Below, in pieces: positions 1 through 8,730 of a stretch of DNA of 64,000 bases (position 1 is the first letter of the stretch; each line of letters opens with the position of its first letter). The notes below the pieces were generated by a model. That model worked only from the letters and a program-made list of their open reading frames with translations, ran no database searches and had not been told where the DNA came from. This stretch comes from Candidatus Didemnitutus sp. (GTDB taxonomy: Bacteria > Verrucomicrobiota > Verrucomicrobiia > Opitutales > Opitutaceae). A program made the position numbers and the translations under genes. The stretch lies in assembly GCA_019634575.1 (NCBI GenBank), contig JAHCAY010000002.1:668897-732896 (forward strand), in the 5' to 3' direction.

Positions 1-293
1 CCCCAGGCGTAGTTGCCCTGGGCCAGCAGCGGGTGCTCCTCCTGCAAGGCAGCCTGAAGGGTCGCGCGGTTCCCCTGGGGGCACTCCACCGCGACGCTGG
101 TCAGGAATGCAGGCTGGTAGAGCACGCGCAGCCGGGAGGGCCGACCGTGTTCTTCGAAGTGCTGCAAAAGGACCGCGGCAGCTTCGGCGATCGCTCCAAA
201 GCCAAGTGGCTCGGTGCGACCGGTGATCCACCACCGGTTGCCCCAGAGCAAGGCGATGGCGGCCTCAGATCGCGGTGATGTAGACGTAGACAT
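1..293 (-). CDS. Partial gene, unknown product, distal end of pilus operon
   Basis: An open frame starts at ATG 293 and stays open through position 1, so the gene is cut by the window edge (97 codons visible). A GGAG ribosome-binding site lies six bases before the ATG. The start overlaps the end of the upstream prepilin gene by 29 bp, in keeping with the tight operon. The visible N-terminus begins MSTSTSPRSEAAIALLWGNR and continues as mixed hydrophobic and charged sequence without a signal peptide. By position it could be a PilM/GspL-like assembly protein, but no motif proves this. Function unknown. Confidence 0.6.
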   Translation of the reverse strand, partial: MSTSTSPRSEAAIALLWGNRWWITGRTEPLGFGAIAEAAAVLLQHFEEHGRPSRLRVLYQPAFLTSVAVECPQGNRATLQAALQEEHPLLAQGNYAW

Positions 294-1020
294 CGGTGAC
301 TCCATTGGCGGGAGCTGCAAAGGCCACGACGCCGGTGTCGCAGGCGGCGCCCTCAACGGGTGCGAGCTGGGCACCGTTCATGGTCACGGCCAGTTCATAG
401 GCATCGCGCGCCGGACATGCCGGAATCACGAGATAGGCGACAACGCTGTTCGCGTTCAGGTTCGACGTGCCGTCGAGCCGGAAGTTCGCCCCAAGGGCGA
501 CCGATGGCGCGAGCGCGGGATTGGCCGTGCGTGCCTCGATTCGGGTGACTCCCGACCAGTTGCGTTGAGGCACCGAGTCCGGCGTCATCACGAAGGCGAG
601 CGACGCCTGATTCCAGGTGATCTCGTTACCGCTGCCGGCGGAGGCATAGGACTGGGTGCCCATGCGCAGCGAAAGCGGACGTTCAAGGCGGCCGGTGGCG
701 AGGAGCACGGTGTCGAGCCGGGCGGCATTACCCTTCGCCGCGTCTGTGGCGCCGGTGAGCGCCGCACCGGATGTGGGCACGCCCGTGCCCTCAGTGCGCG
801 GCAGACTGCCGTTGCCACCGGCGAGCGCGAGATAGTCGACGATGGCCGTCTTCAGGGCGTCCACCGTCTTGGCGACCTGTTGGACGCGGGCGGTGCGGAG
901 GGCGTCGAAGCCTTTCGGCAGGAGCAGCCCGACCATCACGGCCACGATGGCGATGACGAGGACGAGTTCGAGAAGGGAGTAGCCCTTCGATTGGCGGATC
1001 TTGTTGAGATGATTCTTCAT
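265..1020 (-). CDS. Type IV prepilin/pseudopilin-like protein
   Basis: The N-terminus (MKNHLNKIRQSKGYSLLELV) has the class III signal of type IV pilins: a short basic leader, a glycine before the cleavage point, an aromatic residue +1 and glutamate at +5, followed by a hydrophobic helix of about 20 residues. The mature part of about 240 residues has no recognisable domain but includes two cysteines near the C-terminus that may form a disulphide loop. The internal ATG at 1020 is chosen over an upstream one because the leader then has normal length. It lies downstream of a GspE-like ATPase and secretin in one operon, so it is probably a pilus or pseudopilus subunit. No prepilin peptidase gene is in the window. 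Confidence 0.8.
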   Translation of the reverse strand: MKNHLNKIRQSKGYSLLELVLVIAIVAVMVGLLLPKGFDALRTARVQQVAKTVDALKTAIVDYLALAGGNGSLPRTEGTGVPTSGAALTGATDAAKGNAARLDTVLLATGRLERPLSLRMGTQSYASAGSGNEITWNQASLAFVMTPDSVPQRNWSGVTRIEARTANPALAPSVALGANFRLDGTSNLNANSVVAYLVIPACPARDAYELAVTMNGAQLAPVEGAACDTGVVAFAAPANGVTDVYVYITAI

Positions 1021-1069
1021 TGTGCTGTTGGTTTTGGTTGGGGGCCGCGGCCGCATAGCCCGTTGAAAA

Positions 1070-2269
1070 TCAGAGACCCCGTGCGACCTCCTCGACGGTG
1101 GTGAGCCCGGCCGCCGCGGCGTGCAGGCCGCTGCTCCACAGGGTGGGCAATCCTTCGCGGTCGCGGAGTGCGACCAGGTCTGCCAAGGGCGCGTCGGCGG
1201 TAATCAAGGGGATGAACTTCTTCGCCGGGATCACCTCATGGACGGCCAGCCGGCCCCGGAATCCTCGGCCGTGGCACGCTGCGCAACCGGTCGGTGCGTA
1301 GAACATCGCGTCCGCCATCGCGTGGCGCTCACGCAGCAGGCCATTCTCCGGATGCGTCTGCCGACAGGCCGGACACAGCCGACGCACCAAGCGCTGCGCG
1401 GCAACCAGACGGAGGGAAGCCGCAATCAGAAAACTCTCCACGCCGAGGTCCCGCAGGCGAGGTATCGCCGACAAGGCATCGTTCGTGTGCAGCGTGGAAA
1501 GGACGAGGTGCCCGGTGAGCGCGCCACGAATGGCAAGTTGAGCCGTCTCGGCGTCGCGCGTCTCGCCGACCAGCATGACATCGGGGTTCTGCCTCAGTAG
1601 CGCGCGCAACGATGCGGCAAACGTCAGTCCGATCTTCTCTCGGATCTCGGTTTGCCGGATCGCAGTGAATTCATATTCGACCGGGTCCTCCAATGTGTGG
1701 ATCACCCGGCCGCGGTGGTCCAAGGCATGCAGGGCCGCGTGCAGCGTCGTGGTCTTTCCCGAACCCGTTGGTCCGGTCAGCAGAATCAATCCCGCCGGAC
1801 CAGTCAGCGCATCCCGCATGGCCTGGGCTTGGACGGACGTGAGGCCCAGCTCATCGAGTGACTGCGCGGGCATCGTCTGGTCGAGAAGCCGAACGACCAG
1901 ATTTTCGCCATACACGGTGGGCACAGTGCTCAACCGCAGATGATAGCGCCGTCCTCCCTCCTTGAGCGTGGCGCGGCCATCTTGGGGAAGCCGGCGCTCC
2001 GTGATGTCCATACCCCCGTAAATTTTCCCGCGAGAAAGCAGCGCGTCCCGTTGCGCCAAGGCAACCGTGGTGTGGTCACGCATTTCGCCATCCAATCGAA
2101 ACCGCACGAGCAGCCCGCCTTCCTTGGGTTCGAAATGGATGTCGCTGGCCCCCTCGTTGGCGGCGGCTCGGAGAATCGCATCAAGCATGCGGCTCGCTTC
2201 GCCCGTGGAGTCGATGTTGGGGAGAACCGGCGCGGGCCGGCCCCGAAGACTTTGGAGGAGTTCGCGCAT
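1070..2269 (-). CDS. GspE/PilB-family assembly ATPase
   Basis: This 399-residue protein is a secretion/pilus assembly ATPase acting at the inner face of the cytoplasmic membrane. It has the family signature SDIHFEP near residue 43, Walker A GPTGSGKTTT near 165, Walker B with the GETRD box near 226, a conserved HTND region, and a tetracysteine zinc motif (CPAC near 298 and CAAC near 326) typical of GspE and PilB but not of VirB11. The usual N-terminal N1 domain is missing, making it shorter than most PilB proteins. Its start overlaps the secretin stop (TAATG). As no VirB11 is seen, it may power the pilus module, the type IV secretion channel, or both; the last is inference. Confidence 0.92.
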   Translation of the reverse strand: MRELLQSLRGRPAPVLPNIDSTGEASRMLDAILRAAANEGASDIHFEPKEGGLLVRFRLDGEMRDHTTVALAQRDALLSRGKIYGGMDITERRLPQDGRATLKEGGRRYHLRLSTVPTVYGENLVVRLLDQTMPAQSLDELGLTSVQAQAMRDALTGPAGLILLTGPTGSGKTTTLHAALHALDHRGRVIHTLEDPVEYEFTAIRQTEIREKIGLTFAASLRALLRQNPDVMLVGETRDAETAQLAIRGALTGHLVLSTLHTNDALSAIPRLRDLGVESFLIAASLRLVAAQRLVRRLCPACRQTHPENGLLRERHAMADAMFYAPTGCAACHGRGFRGRLAVHEVIPAKKFIPLITADAPLADLVALRDREGLPTLWSSGLHAAAAGLTTVEEVARGL

Positions 2270-3669
2270 TACTGGATGAGCCGCGGGGTCAGGAAGATCA
2301 CGAGTTCCGTGCGGTTCTTGAGTGTCGCCTTCGTGCGGAAGGCATGGCCCAGGACGGGCACCGCGCCGAGAACCGGCACAGAGCGGGTCGTCTGGCCGTG
2401 GTCCTCCGAGATCAGGCCGCCGATGACGGCGGTTTCACCGTCCCGTAGGCGGACAATGGTCGACGCCTGTTTCACCTCCGTGACCGGCGCCGTTTGCTTT
2501 CCGTCAGGACTGGTGACGATGGCCTGCAGACGCGTGATCGCCGGCAGGATGTCCAAGGTGATGACGCCATCGTTATCGATCTGCGGCGTCACGGCCAGAA
2601 TCGTGCCGATGGTGATCGTGGAGATGGAGAACGTCTCCTGCGTCTGGTTGTAGGGGACGGTAGTGCCCGTCTGCTGGTAGGTCGTTGCCTGTTGCAGACG
2701 GAAGAACGGCCGATCCTCCCCCACCTTAATAAAGGCGGTTTGATTGTTCAGGGCGCGGAGCCGGGGCTGAGCAACGGTGCTGACCTCGCCTTGCTGCTTA
2801 AGCGCCTGGATGACCGCCGTGGCCTTACCAAAACCCAGATTCGCACTGAAAGTATCAACAGCGAGAACCGAGCCACCGACCCCGGCGACATTGAGGGGCG
2901 CTCCGGCACTGACCCTCAGATCACCGGCAGCAGCGGTGGCCATCTCCCAATCGACGCCCAGCTTCTGCTCGTCCCGCAGCGTGACTTCAACCAGCCGAGC
3001 CTCGATCTCAACCTGCCGCGAAATCCGCCGATTGACCATCGAGATGAAGTTCCCGACTGCTTCATGGGTGGAGCGCGTCGCCGTGACCTGGGCTACTCCG
3101 CTGAAGCGATTAACGACGAGTGACTCTCCATCCTGCAGCATCGCGCGCAACTCCGCCTCCAGTCCGGTCCAGAACGTGTTCGGGTTGTCCTGTGAGATCG
3201 AGACTTGCGTGGCATCCGCAGCACTGCCGTTCGTCTGATTGAGCTGAGAAATTCCCGACGTGACCTGGTTCTGATTACCATTCCCGGTCGATCCGCCACC
3301 GGTGCCGCCGAGCGTGATCGAAGCGCTCCCCGAACCCGACCGCGACAATTGCGGGTAATCGATGGCGTAGAGGACGGTTTTGCGGCGGCGGACCACGACG
3401 CCTTCACCTTCTTCCTCGAAATAGTAACCAGTGGGACCGGTAAGCGAGGCCAGCGCGTTGCGCAGGGTGCCGCCGTGGATCTCGACGGTGACCTCCCCTT
3501 TAACGTCAGGTTCGATGAGAATGGTGGTATGCGTCGCCCGTCCAAGGGATCGCAGCGCCGCTGGCAGCGGAGCCGAATCGAATCGCAAGCGGTCGATGGG
3601 CTGATCGAGGTTCACGGCGGCGACCGCGCAGCTGCCGAGGCAGAGATAGAGAGCAAAGGATGATTTCAT
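2269..3669 (-). CDS. Secretin (GspD/PilQ/PilN family outer-membrane pore)
   Basis: This 466-residue protein begins with a signal peptide (MKSSFALYLCLGSCAVAAVN). An STN/N0-like domain follows at about residues 20-100 (LPAALRSLGRATHTTILIEPD is its typical core, shortened here to the key segment). The C-terminal half is a secretin channel domain, ending in the family signature VPVLGAVPVLGHAF and NRTELVIFLTPRL. It would form the outer-membrane gate of a pilus or type II-like apparatus. It is short for GspD and resembles the compact secretins of conjugative thin-pilus operons. It lies 12 bp after the large repeat protein and overlaps the ATPase start. Confidence 0.92.
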   Translation of the reverse strand: MKSSFALYLCLGSCAVAAVNLDQPIDRLRFDSAPLPAALRSLGRATHTTILIEPDVKGEVTVEIHGGTLRNALASLTGPTGYYFEEEGEGVVVRRRKTVLYAIDYPQLSRSGSGSASITLGGTGGGSTGNGNQNQVTSGISQLNQTNGSAADATQVSISQDNPNTFWTGLEAELRAMLQDGESLVVNRFSGVAQVTATRSTHEAVGNFISMVNRRISRQVEIEARLVEVTLRDEQKLGVDWEMATAAAGDLRVSAGAPLNVAGVGGSVLAVDTFSANLGFGKATAVIQALKQQGEVSTVAQPRLRALNNQTAFIKVGEDRPFFRLQQATTYQQTGTTVPYNQTQETFSISTITIGTILAVTPQIDNDGVITLDILPAITRLQAIVTSPDGKQTAPVTEVKQASTIVRLRDGETAVIGGLISEDHGQTTRSVPVLGAVPVLGHAFRTKATLKNRTELVIFLTPRLIQ

Positions 3670-3681
3670 GATGTAACGGGT

Positions 3682-5856
3682 TCAGGGGCGTTCGATGACG
3701 TAGGGCGCGCTGCCTTGCGTCCCCTCGGTTTGCAGGAGCAGCCGGGCAAGCGGCCGATACTTCACGGTTGCGGCAGCTACCGCATTGAATGTTCGGCTGA
3801 CTCCCGGAGCGGGAAGGTAGGTGCCATCGCCGGGTTGCTGGGCCTCCACGACAATCGCCCCGGCCCCTGTGATCATCAGTTGATTGCCTGCGATGGTGGC
3901 CGGACCGCTGACGACGGCGTAAGTAACCGGCAGACCTGAAGTCGCCGTGGCGTTCAACGTGACCGGCCCAGCCCCAAGGCTCTGATCTGGTAGCACGGGA
4001 AACGAAATCGCCTGGGCTGACTTCGGCACGAAGAGTGCCTGAACGGATCTCGCCCCGGTCATGAGCACCGCGACAGCGCCCGTGGAGCCGCTGGCATCAC
4101 CGGCCCAGCCGGTGAATCGGAAGTTCGGTGCGGCCGTGGCGGAAACGGTCACCGTCGTGCCGTGCGGATAGTTGCCGCCAGCCGTCACGGAGCCACCGGT
4201 GGAGGCGGCAGTGACAAGCGGATAGGATTTGAGGGCAAAGACGGCTTGCACCGACTTGCTCCTATCCATCGTGACCGCGAAGGGATTGGCAGAACCGGAA
4301 GCGTCGCCACTCCACCCGGAAAAATCATGAATCGAATCGGGGGTGGCTGTGACCCAGGCAACGGTGCCATTCGCGTAGACGCCTCCAGCCGAGACCGTGC
4401 CACCGGCACCGGCGGAAGTGCTGAGAGTGTATTGGGTCGGAGGAGCACTTCCGACCGTGACCGTCTGCGAGATGACGGCGGAGACGGCGCCGCTGGCATC
4501 GACCGCCTGCGCGGTGAACGTGACCACCTGAGGCCCGGAGTCGTTCGAAGGGTTGCCCGAATCAGCGCTATACCCTGAGCCACCGCCCCCAAACGCGAAC
4601 GGGCTGCCGTTTTTCCAGACGTTCACCTGAGTCAGGTTGCCGTCCGCATCTTCACCTCGCGCGGCAACCGAGTAGCTCGCCTGATGCGCGACGCTCCCTG
4701 GCGTCGAGATCCAGCTAATCGTTGGAGCCCGGTTCACCGGGGGTGCAGCGGTGACAGTGATCGACACCGAGCCCGAATGAACCCAGCCGCCTCCGTCGTT
4801 CGCCGCCGCACGGATCGTGTAGACGCCCACGTCGCTGAACGTGAAGGTCGCCGTGCGAGTGGAATCGGCCGTGCTGCCCACCGGGCCGCCTTGAAACGGC
4901 TCTCCGGCCGAAAATCCGCCTTGGAAGTTCCAGTCGCCTGCCGGCCGCTGGATGTCGAGGTTGTGATTGGTGAGATTACCGTCGGCGTCGGTGGCTCGGC
5001 TGCTCAGGGTAAGCGTCGTGCCTTGGGTAACCGATTGATTGCCCGGGGCAGTCAGCGCAACCGAGGGCGCCTGATTCGCCGGAGCGCCGATGTTCACGAC
5101 GTGCGTGATCATCGGGGAGGTTGCCCCGGTGGCATCCACCGCTTGGGCCGTGAACACCACTGTCTGCGGGCCGTTGTCGCTGGTGGGGTTGCCTGAATCC
5201 TGGTCGCGACCGTCGCCGCCACCGGCAAATGCAAAGGGCTGCCCGTTTTTCCAGACGTTTACCTGAGTCAGGTCGCCATCGTCATCGTGGCCATGGGCCG
5301 TAACCGAGTAACCCTGACCGTGGCCCGCGGAAGCGGGTGCCACCGTCCAGCTGATGGTTGGCGGCGAACTGTTGCTCCAGCCATCGCGAAACCATGTCTC
5401 CGTCCAGACCGTGGTCGCATAGGTTCCAGTTCGGTCGGTGCGGTATTCATAAAACCGGAGCGTATATTGCCCCGCCGGAACCCCGGAGATGTTCCAATCG
5501 CCCCACAAACTACCGTCCGCAGGACTTCCGTCGACCGCGAAGATGTTGATGAAAGACGACACATTGCTGATCGAACCGACGGTAGCGCTCACACTGGCTC
5601 CACCCGTGCGGTAATGCGTCGCGGAAACGCGGCCGAGGAGATTGCCCCCGGCGTCGCGTAGTTCGATGCGGCCCGGTGCGCTGGATTGCGGGTAGTCGTC
5701 ACCGAACCAATCCACCTGAAAGCTGACGGTGTAACCGCCGGCGGGGATCGTGATGGTCCGATTGGTGACGACGAATACTGTGGTATAAGGTGCGGCTTCG
5801 GCGGTCGCGAAACCGAGCCCGAGAAGGACAAAGAGAATGAGAATGAGTCTGTTCAT
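3682..5856 (-). CDS. Secreted Ig-like/InlB-B-repeat surface protein (candidate pilus adhesin)
   Basis: A signal peptide (residues 1-21, ending AEA) precedes 700 residues of beta-rich repeats. Two near-identical modules contain LTQVNVWKNG and a GGGxG-DSGNP segment (about residues 195-255 and 400-460), separated by an Ig-like domain with NQAPSVALTAPGNQ. Two InlB-B/Listeria-type repeats follow (about 480-615) with the FSGWSGDASGS and FTGWAGDASGS cores. The C-terminus is a further Ig-like domain. No anchor, autotransporter or LPXTG motif is seen. Lying between the pilin-like gene and the secretin, it is well placed to be the adhesive subunit of the pilus module, like PilV of thin pili, but it has no pilin leader. 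Role inferred. Confidence 0.75.
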   Translation of the reverse strand: MNRLILILFVLLGLGFATAEAAPYTTVFVVTNRTITIPAGGYTVSFQVDWFGDDYPQSSAPGRIELRDAGGNLLGRVSATHYRTGGASVSATVGSISNVSSFINIFAVDGSPADGSLWGDWNISGVPAGQYTLRFYEYRTDRTGTYATTVWTETWFRDGWSNSSPPTISWTVAPASAGHGQGYSVTAHGHDDDGDLTQVNVWKNGQPFAFAGGGDGRDQDSGNPTSDNGPQTVVFTAQAVDATGATSPMITHVVNIGAPANQAPSVALTAPGNQSVTQGTTLTLSSRATDADGNLTNHNLDIQRPAGDWNFQGGFSAGEPFQGGPVGSTADSTRTATFTFSDVGVYTIRAAANDGGGWVHSGSVSITVTAAPPVNRAPTISWISTPGSVAHQASYSVAARGEDADGNLTQVNVWKNGSPFAFGGGGSGYSADSGNPSNDSGPQVVTFTAQAVDASGAVSAVISQTVTVGSAPPTQYTLSTSAGAGGTVSAGGVYANGTVAWVTATPDSIHDFSGWSGDASGSANPFAVTMDRSKSVQAVFALKSYPLVTAASTGGSVTAGGNYPHGTTVTVSATAAPNFRFTGWAGDASGSTGAVAVLMTGARSVQALFVPKSAQAISFPVLPDQSLGAGPVTLNATATSGLPVTYAVVSGPATIAGNQLMITGAGAIVVEAQQPGDGTYLPAPGVSRTFNAVAAATVKYRPLARLLLQTEGTQGSAPYVIERP

Positions 5857-6779
5857 TGGAGCGTGACGGATGCGTTTTCCCGGAGGTGAAAACGCAGGGA
5901 CTCGACGCCCGGCCAGACAGCGCCGCGATTGAGGGTGATGAGGCGTCCGCCGAGTATCTCGGGCGTGACAGTAGCCCCACTATTCGCCGGTGCCGTGAAG
6001 GCAGCCGGGGTGTTGTTGAACGACACGAACGCTTGTTCGGTCGGATGGTTGTTGTTCACCGTGAGCGTGAACTTCGGCAGGACAATGCGACGCACACAGA
6101 GCCTGCTGGTCTGGGTCAGGCCACCGGGTCCCGCCGTCCACGCCGCCGCTTGGGCCACCGTCAGGCGAGCAAGCCAGTAGGCCGGCAGGCCGGCACTACG
6201 GCTCTCCCAGTCGTGATTCCAAATGGCATCGAACCATGCAGCTCCTGGCTCGTAAGCGGGCAAGGCGAGCTGTTCGGTCCGACCCGCAAGACTGATGAGC
6301 AGAAACCTCTGCCGGCCGTTCTCGGCCGGGGCCGCGAACAGCAGACGAGGGTTGCCGTTGGCATTGACTGCGATCTTCGCAATCTCCGGCTGAACCGCGG
6401 TGGTCGGGGCCAACCCGATGGACGGCGTGATTCCGCGCAGCCGAGCGACCTTGGCAAACCACGATGAAGCATCGGTGGTCGCATACGGCAACGTGGTGGA
6501 AGTCGAAAACTGGGTTGGTGAATCCGCCGCCCCGATGGTTCCCGGCAAGGCAGCGATGTTGTGTCCCGACAGGTCGGTCGCTTCGAACGAACGGGTGATC
6601 ACCTCGGCGATTTCAGCGAGGGAGCGTTTCTCGGCCTCGCGTTGAGTGCGTTCGATGATGTCCCGCGCGGAGGGCAACAGGACGGCCGTGAGAACGCCCA
6701 TGACAAAGAGAACGAGCACGATTTCCAGGAGCGAGAACCCTCCGGTTGCGATTCGGCGTTTGGAGTAAGAGTAAGTCAT
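5853..6779 (-). CDS. Type IV prepilin/pseudopilin-like protein
   Basis: The protein starts MTYSYSKRRIATGGFSLLEI: basic leader, glycine, phenylalanine at +1, glutamate at +5, then a hydrophobic helix, the hallmark of prepilin peptidase substrates. The mature domain of about 290 residues is large for a major pilin and suggests a minor pilin or pseudopilin. The start at 6779 is two bases after the stop of the GspF-like gene; a longer frame extends upstream but lies inside that gene. The stop overlaps the next ATG (ATGA). It is probably exported and assembled by the adjacent GspE, GspF and secretin products. Confidence 0.82.
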   Translation of the reverse strand: MTYSYSKRRIATGGFSLLEIVLVLFVMGVLTAVLLPSARDIIERTQREAEKRSLAEIAEVITRSFEATDLSGHNIAALPGTIGAADSPTQFSTSTTLPYATTDASSWFAKVARLRGITPSIGLAPTTAVQPEIAKIAVNANGNPRLLFAAPAENGRQRFLLISLAGRTEQLALPAYEPGAAWFDAIWNHDWESRSAGLPAYWLARLTVAQAAAWTAGPGGLTQTSRLCVRRIVLPKFTLTVNNNHPTEQAFVSFNNTPAAFTAPANSGATVTPEILGGRLITLNRGAVWPGVESLRFHLRENASVTLQ

Positions 6780-6781
6780 GG

Positions 6782-7984
6782 TCAGTGGGCGTTGACGCCG
6801 CCGAGCAGCGAGACGAGGGGGAGGAAGAACGAGAGAGCGATGGCTCCGACGGCCGCGGCGAGCAGCCCGAGCAGCACCGGTTCCAGCAGCGCGAGCGCAG
6901 CGGCAAGGCGCTCCCGCGCCCGGCTGGATGCGTAGTCCTCGACATGGCGCAGCGCCGCGCTCAACTGACCGGTGGTTTCTCCAGCTTTGAGCGCGGGCAC
7001 GAGAAAGCGTGGAAAGGCACTGTCCTTCGGTAGGGCCGCGTAGAGTGGCCGGCCCAAGGCCACGGACTCCCGAGCGCGCAACAACTGCGCCTCCAGCACG
7101 GAATGCCCGGTCAGCTTTGCACCGGTCGAAAGGGCGTCCAACAACGGGATGCCAGCGTCGTGTAACAGCCGGCAGTGACCTGCAAACCGGGCTGTCGCAA
7201 GCAGGCACAAGGTCTCCCCCAGAATGGGAATCCGCAGAACGATTCGGTCACGAGCCGCGCGCAGACGCGGATGCCGGCTCGTGAACCACGCCAGCCCGGC
7301 AAAAAGGGAAACCGACAACAACAATGCATCCCAGTGATGGCGGGTCAGCTCACTGGTGCGAACGAGGAGGACGGTGATGGCGGGAAGTTCAACCCGCAGG
7401 GAGGTGAAGATTTCGGCAAACTTGGGAACGACACCGCCCAGAAGAAACGCGACCAGGCCCGCGGTGGCCGACAGCACGACGACCGGATAGATCATCGCCC
7501 GTCGCGCGGTGCGCCGAAGGTCGTCAGCGCTGGCAACGTGGTGCGCCAGCCCGCGCAACGATTCGGGGAGCTGGGCCGAAACCTCTCCCGCCTCGATGAC
7601 CGCAGCAAGATGCGGCGGAAACACGCGGGGGAAGTGACGGCACGCCTGATGGATCGGATGACCATGGGAAACTTCCCGGTGGACGTGCTCCAGAACCTGC
7701 CGAATCGGCCCCGGCGGCGCATCTTCGGCCAGTTGCCGGAAGGCCTCGTCAGCCGTCACTCCGGCACGCAACTGCAGCTCGATTTGATGCAACACCGGGA
7801 CCAGGTCGCGCGCGGGAATGGCAAGCCTTGCGGCTTTGCGGTCAGGCTTAGCGACCGTGATTTCAACCGGCCAGAGCGAGCGCGCCCGGAGTTCCTCGCG
7901 CAATTGGCGCGCATCGCGCGCGTTGAAGCGTCCGTGCTGGCGACGTCCCTGACGATCGATGAAGGTGGCGGCAAAGGCAGTCAT
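6782..7984 (-). CDS. GspF/PilC-family inner-membrane platform protein
   Basis: This 400-residue protein has the two repeated cytoplasmic GspF domains and three hydrophobic segments of the PilC/GspF platform: domain one around residues 70-190 (LRAGVTADEAFRQLAEDAP), a membrane segment near 175-200 (VVVLSATAGLVAFLLGG), and a second copy after about residue 275 (LHDAGIPLLDAL). The C-terminal helix AAAVGAIALSFFLPL is the last membrane span. It anchors the assembly ATPase and recruits pilin subunits. It is flanked by a lipoprotein gene (2-bp gap) and a prepilin gene (2-bp gap). Confidence 0.92.
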   Translation of the reverse strand: MTAFAATFIDRQGRRQHGRFNARDARQLREELRARSLWPVEITVAKPDRKAARLAIPARDLVPVLHQIELQLRAGVTADEAFRQLAEDAPPGPIRQVLEHVHREVSHGHPIHQACRHFPRVFPPHLAAVIEAGEVSAQLPESLRGLAHHVASADDLRRTARRAMIYPVVVLSATAGLVAFLLGGVVPKFAEIFTSLRVELPAITVLLVRTSELTRHHWDALLLSVSLFAGLAWFTSRHPRLRAARDRIVLRIPILGETLCLLATARFAGHCRLLHDAGIPLLDALSTGAKLTGHSVLEAQLLRARESVALGRPLYAALPKDSAFPRFLVPALKAGETTGQLSAALRHVEDYASSRARERLAAALALLEPVLLGLLAAAVGAIALSFFLPLVSLLGGVNAH

Positions 7985-7986
7985 GC

Positions 7987-8730
7987 TTAGAGCGGCAAAC
8001 GCACACGGACCGGTTTTTCGGAGACGGGAACACGGAGGTATCGCCCCGCGTGCTGGAACAGCACCGCATCCGGCTCCAGGCGGACCACGGTCAATGCTTC
8101 GACGGTTTCACCCGGCTCGACCGAGCGTCCATTGATCAGAGCACAGGGAGTTGCCCCGTGAATCAGGCCGCCGACGGCGAGCGTTATTTCCCGACTGGTC
8201 TCCTGCTCGACAGCACGAACGGAAAATGGATTGGCCTCGTCGGCTGGATCGCGAGTGACAACGGAGACATCGATGACTCCGTCCGCGTTGGGTGCGATTG
8301 CCGGAATCTCGGGCAATCGTGGCACGAGCGGCAAGGCTTGTGGCGGCGCAGCCGGCTGAACTTGGGCCACGATCTGCTCCTCCTCGGTTTCCGGTGACTT
8401 GGTCGGCGCAACCGGTTTGTCGGGTTCGACGGCCACCGCAGTCGGATCGACTGCCAGGTGCGGGGTTGACGCAACCAACGGTGCTATCGGCCGAAGATCC
8501 CAGCGCGATTCCGCCTCCAGCCGCTGAATCGCATGGGCTTCATGCCGAATCAACTCGTTGTCGGGATCGACGTAAGCACCGAGGATGTAGTGACCGACAA
8601 CGGCAGGGATTCGTGCATCGACTCGTTGGGCTGACTCGGCGACGGGCAGGGGCACGGGGGCCGTGACCATTGGCTGTGGGGACTGACAGCCGGCCAACAG
8701 GATAAGAATGAGCGGCGAAAGTGTTTTCAT
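7987..8730 (-). CDS. Lipoprotein with PilP/GspB-like C-terminal domain
   Basis: A lipobox (ILLAGC, cysteine at about residue 15) marks it as a lipoprotein. The middle, residues 70-140, is proline- and acid-rich and likely an extended linker. The C-terminal 100 residues (from IDVSVVTRDP to VRVRLPL) have a beta-strand pattern, including LVVRLEPDAVL-type strands, like the periplasmic domain of PilP/GspB/GspC proteins that link the inner-membrane complex to the secretin. It starts in the ATGA overlap with the VirB10-like gene and is the first gene of the pilus part of the operon, so it could bridge the two systems. The domain assignment is by resemblance and moderately sure. Confidence 0.6.
   Translation of the reverse strand: MKTLSPLILILLAGCQSPQPMVTAPVPLPVAESAQRVDARIPAVVGHYILGAYVDPDNELIRHEAHAIQRLEAESRWDLRPIAPLVASTPHLAVDPTAVAVEPDKPVAPTKSPETEEEQIVAQVQPAAPPQALPLVPRLPEIPAIAPNADGVIDVSVVTRDPADEANPFSVRAVEQETSREITLAVGGLIHGATPCALINGRSVEPGETVEALTVVRLEPDAVLFQHAGRYLRVPVSEKPVRVRLPL

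Noticed and set aside
6780..7208. Upstream extension of the prepilin gene to a 451-residue protein
   Set aside because: The extension lies inside the GspF-like gene and would bury the pilin leader; ATG 6779 gives a normal prepilin.
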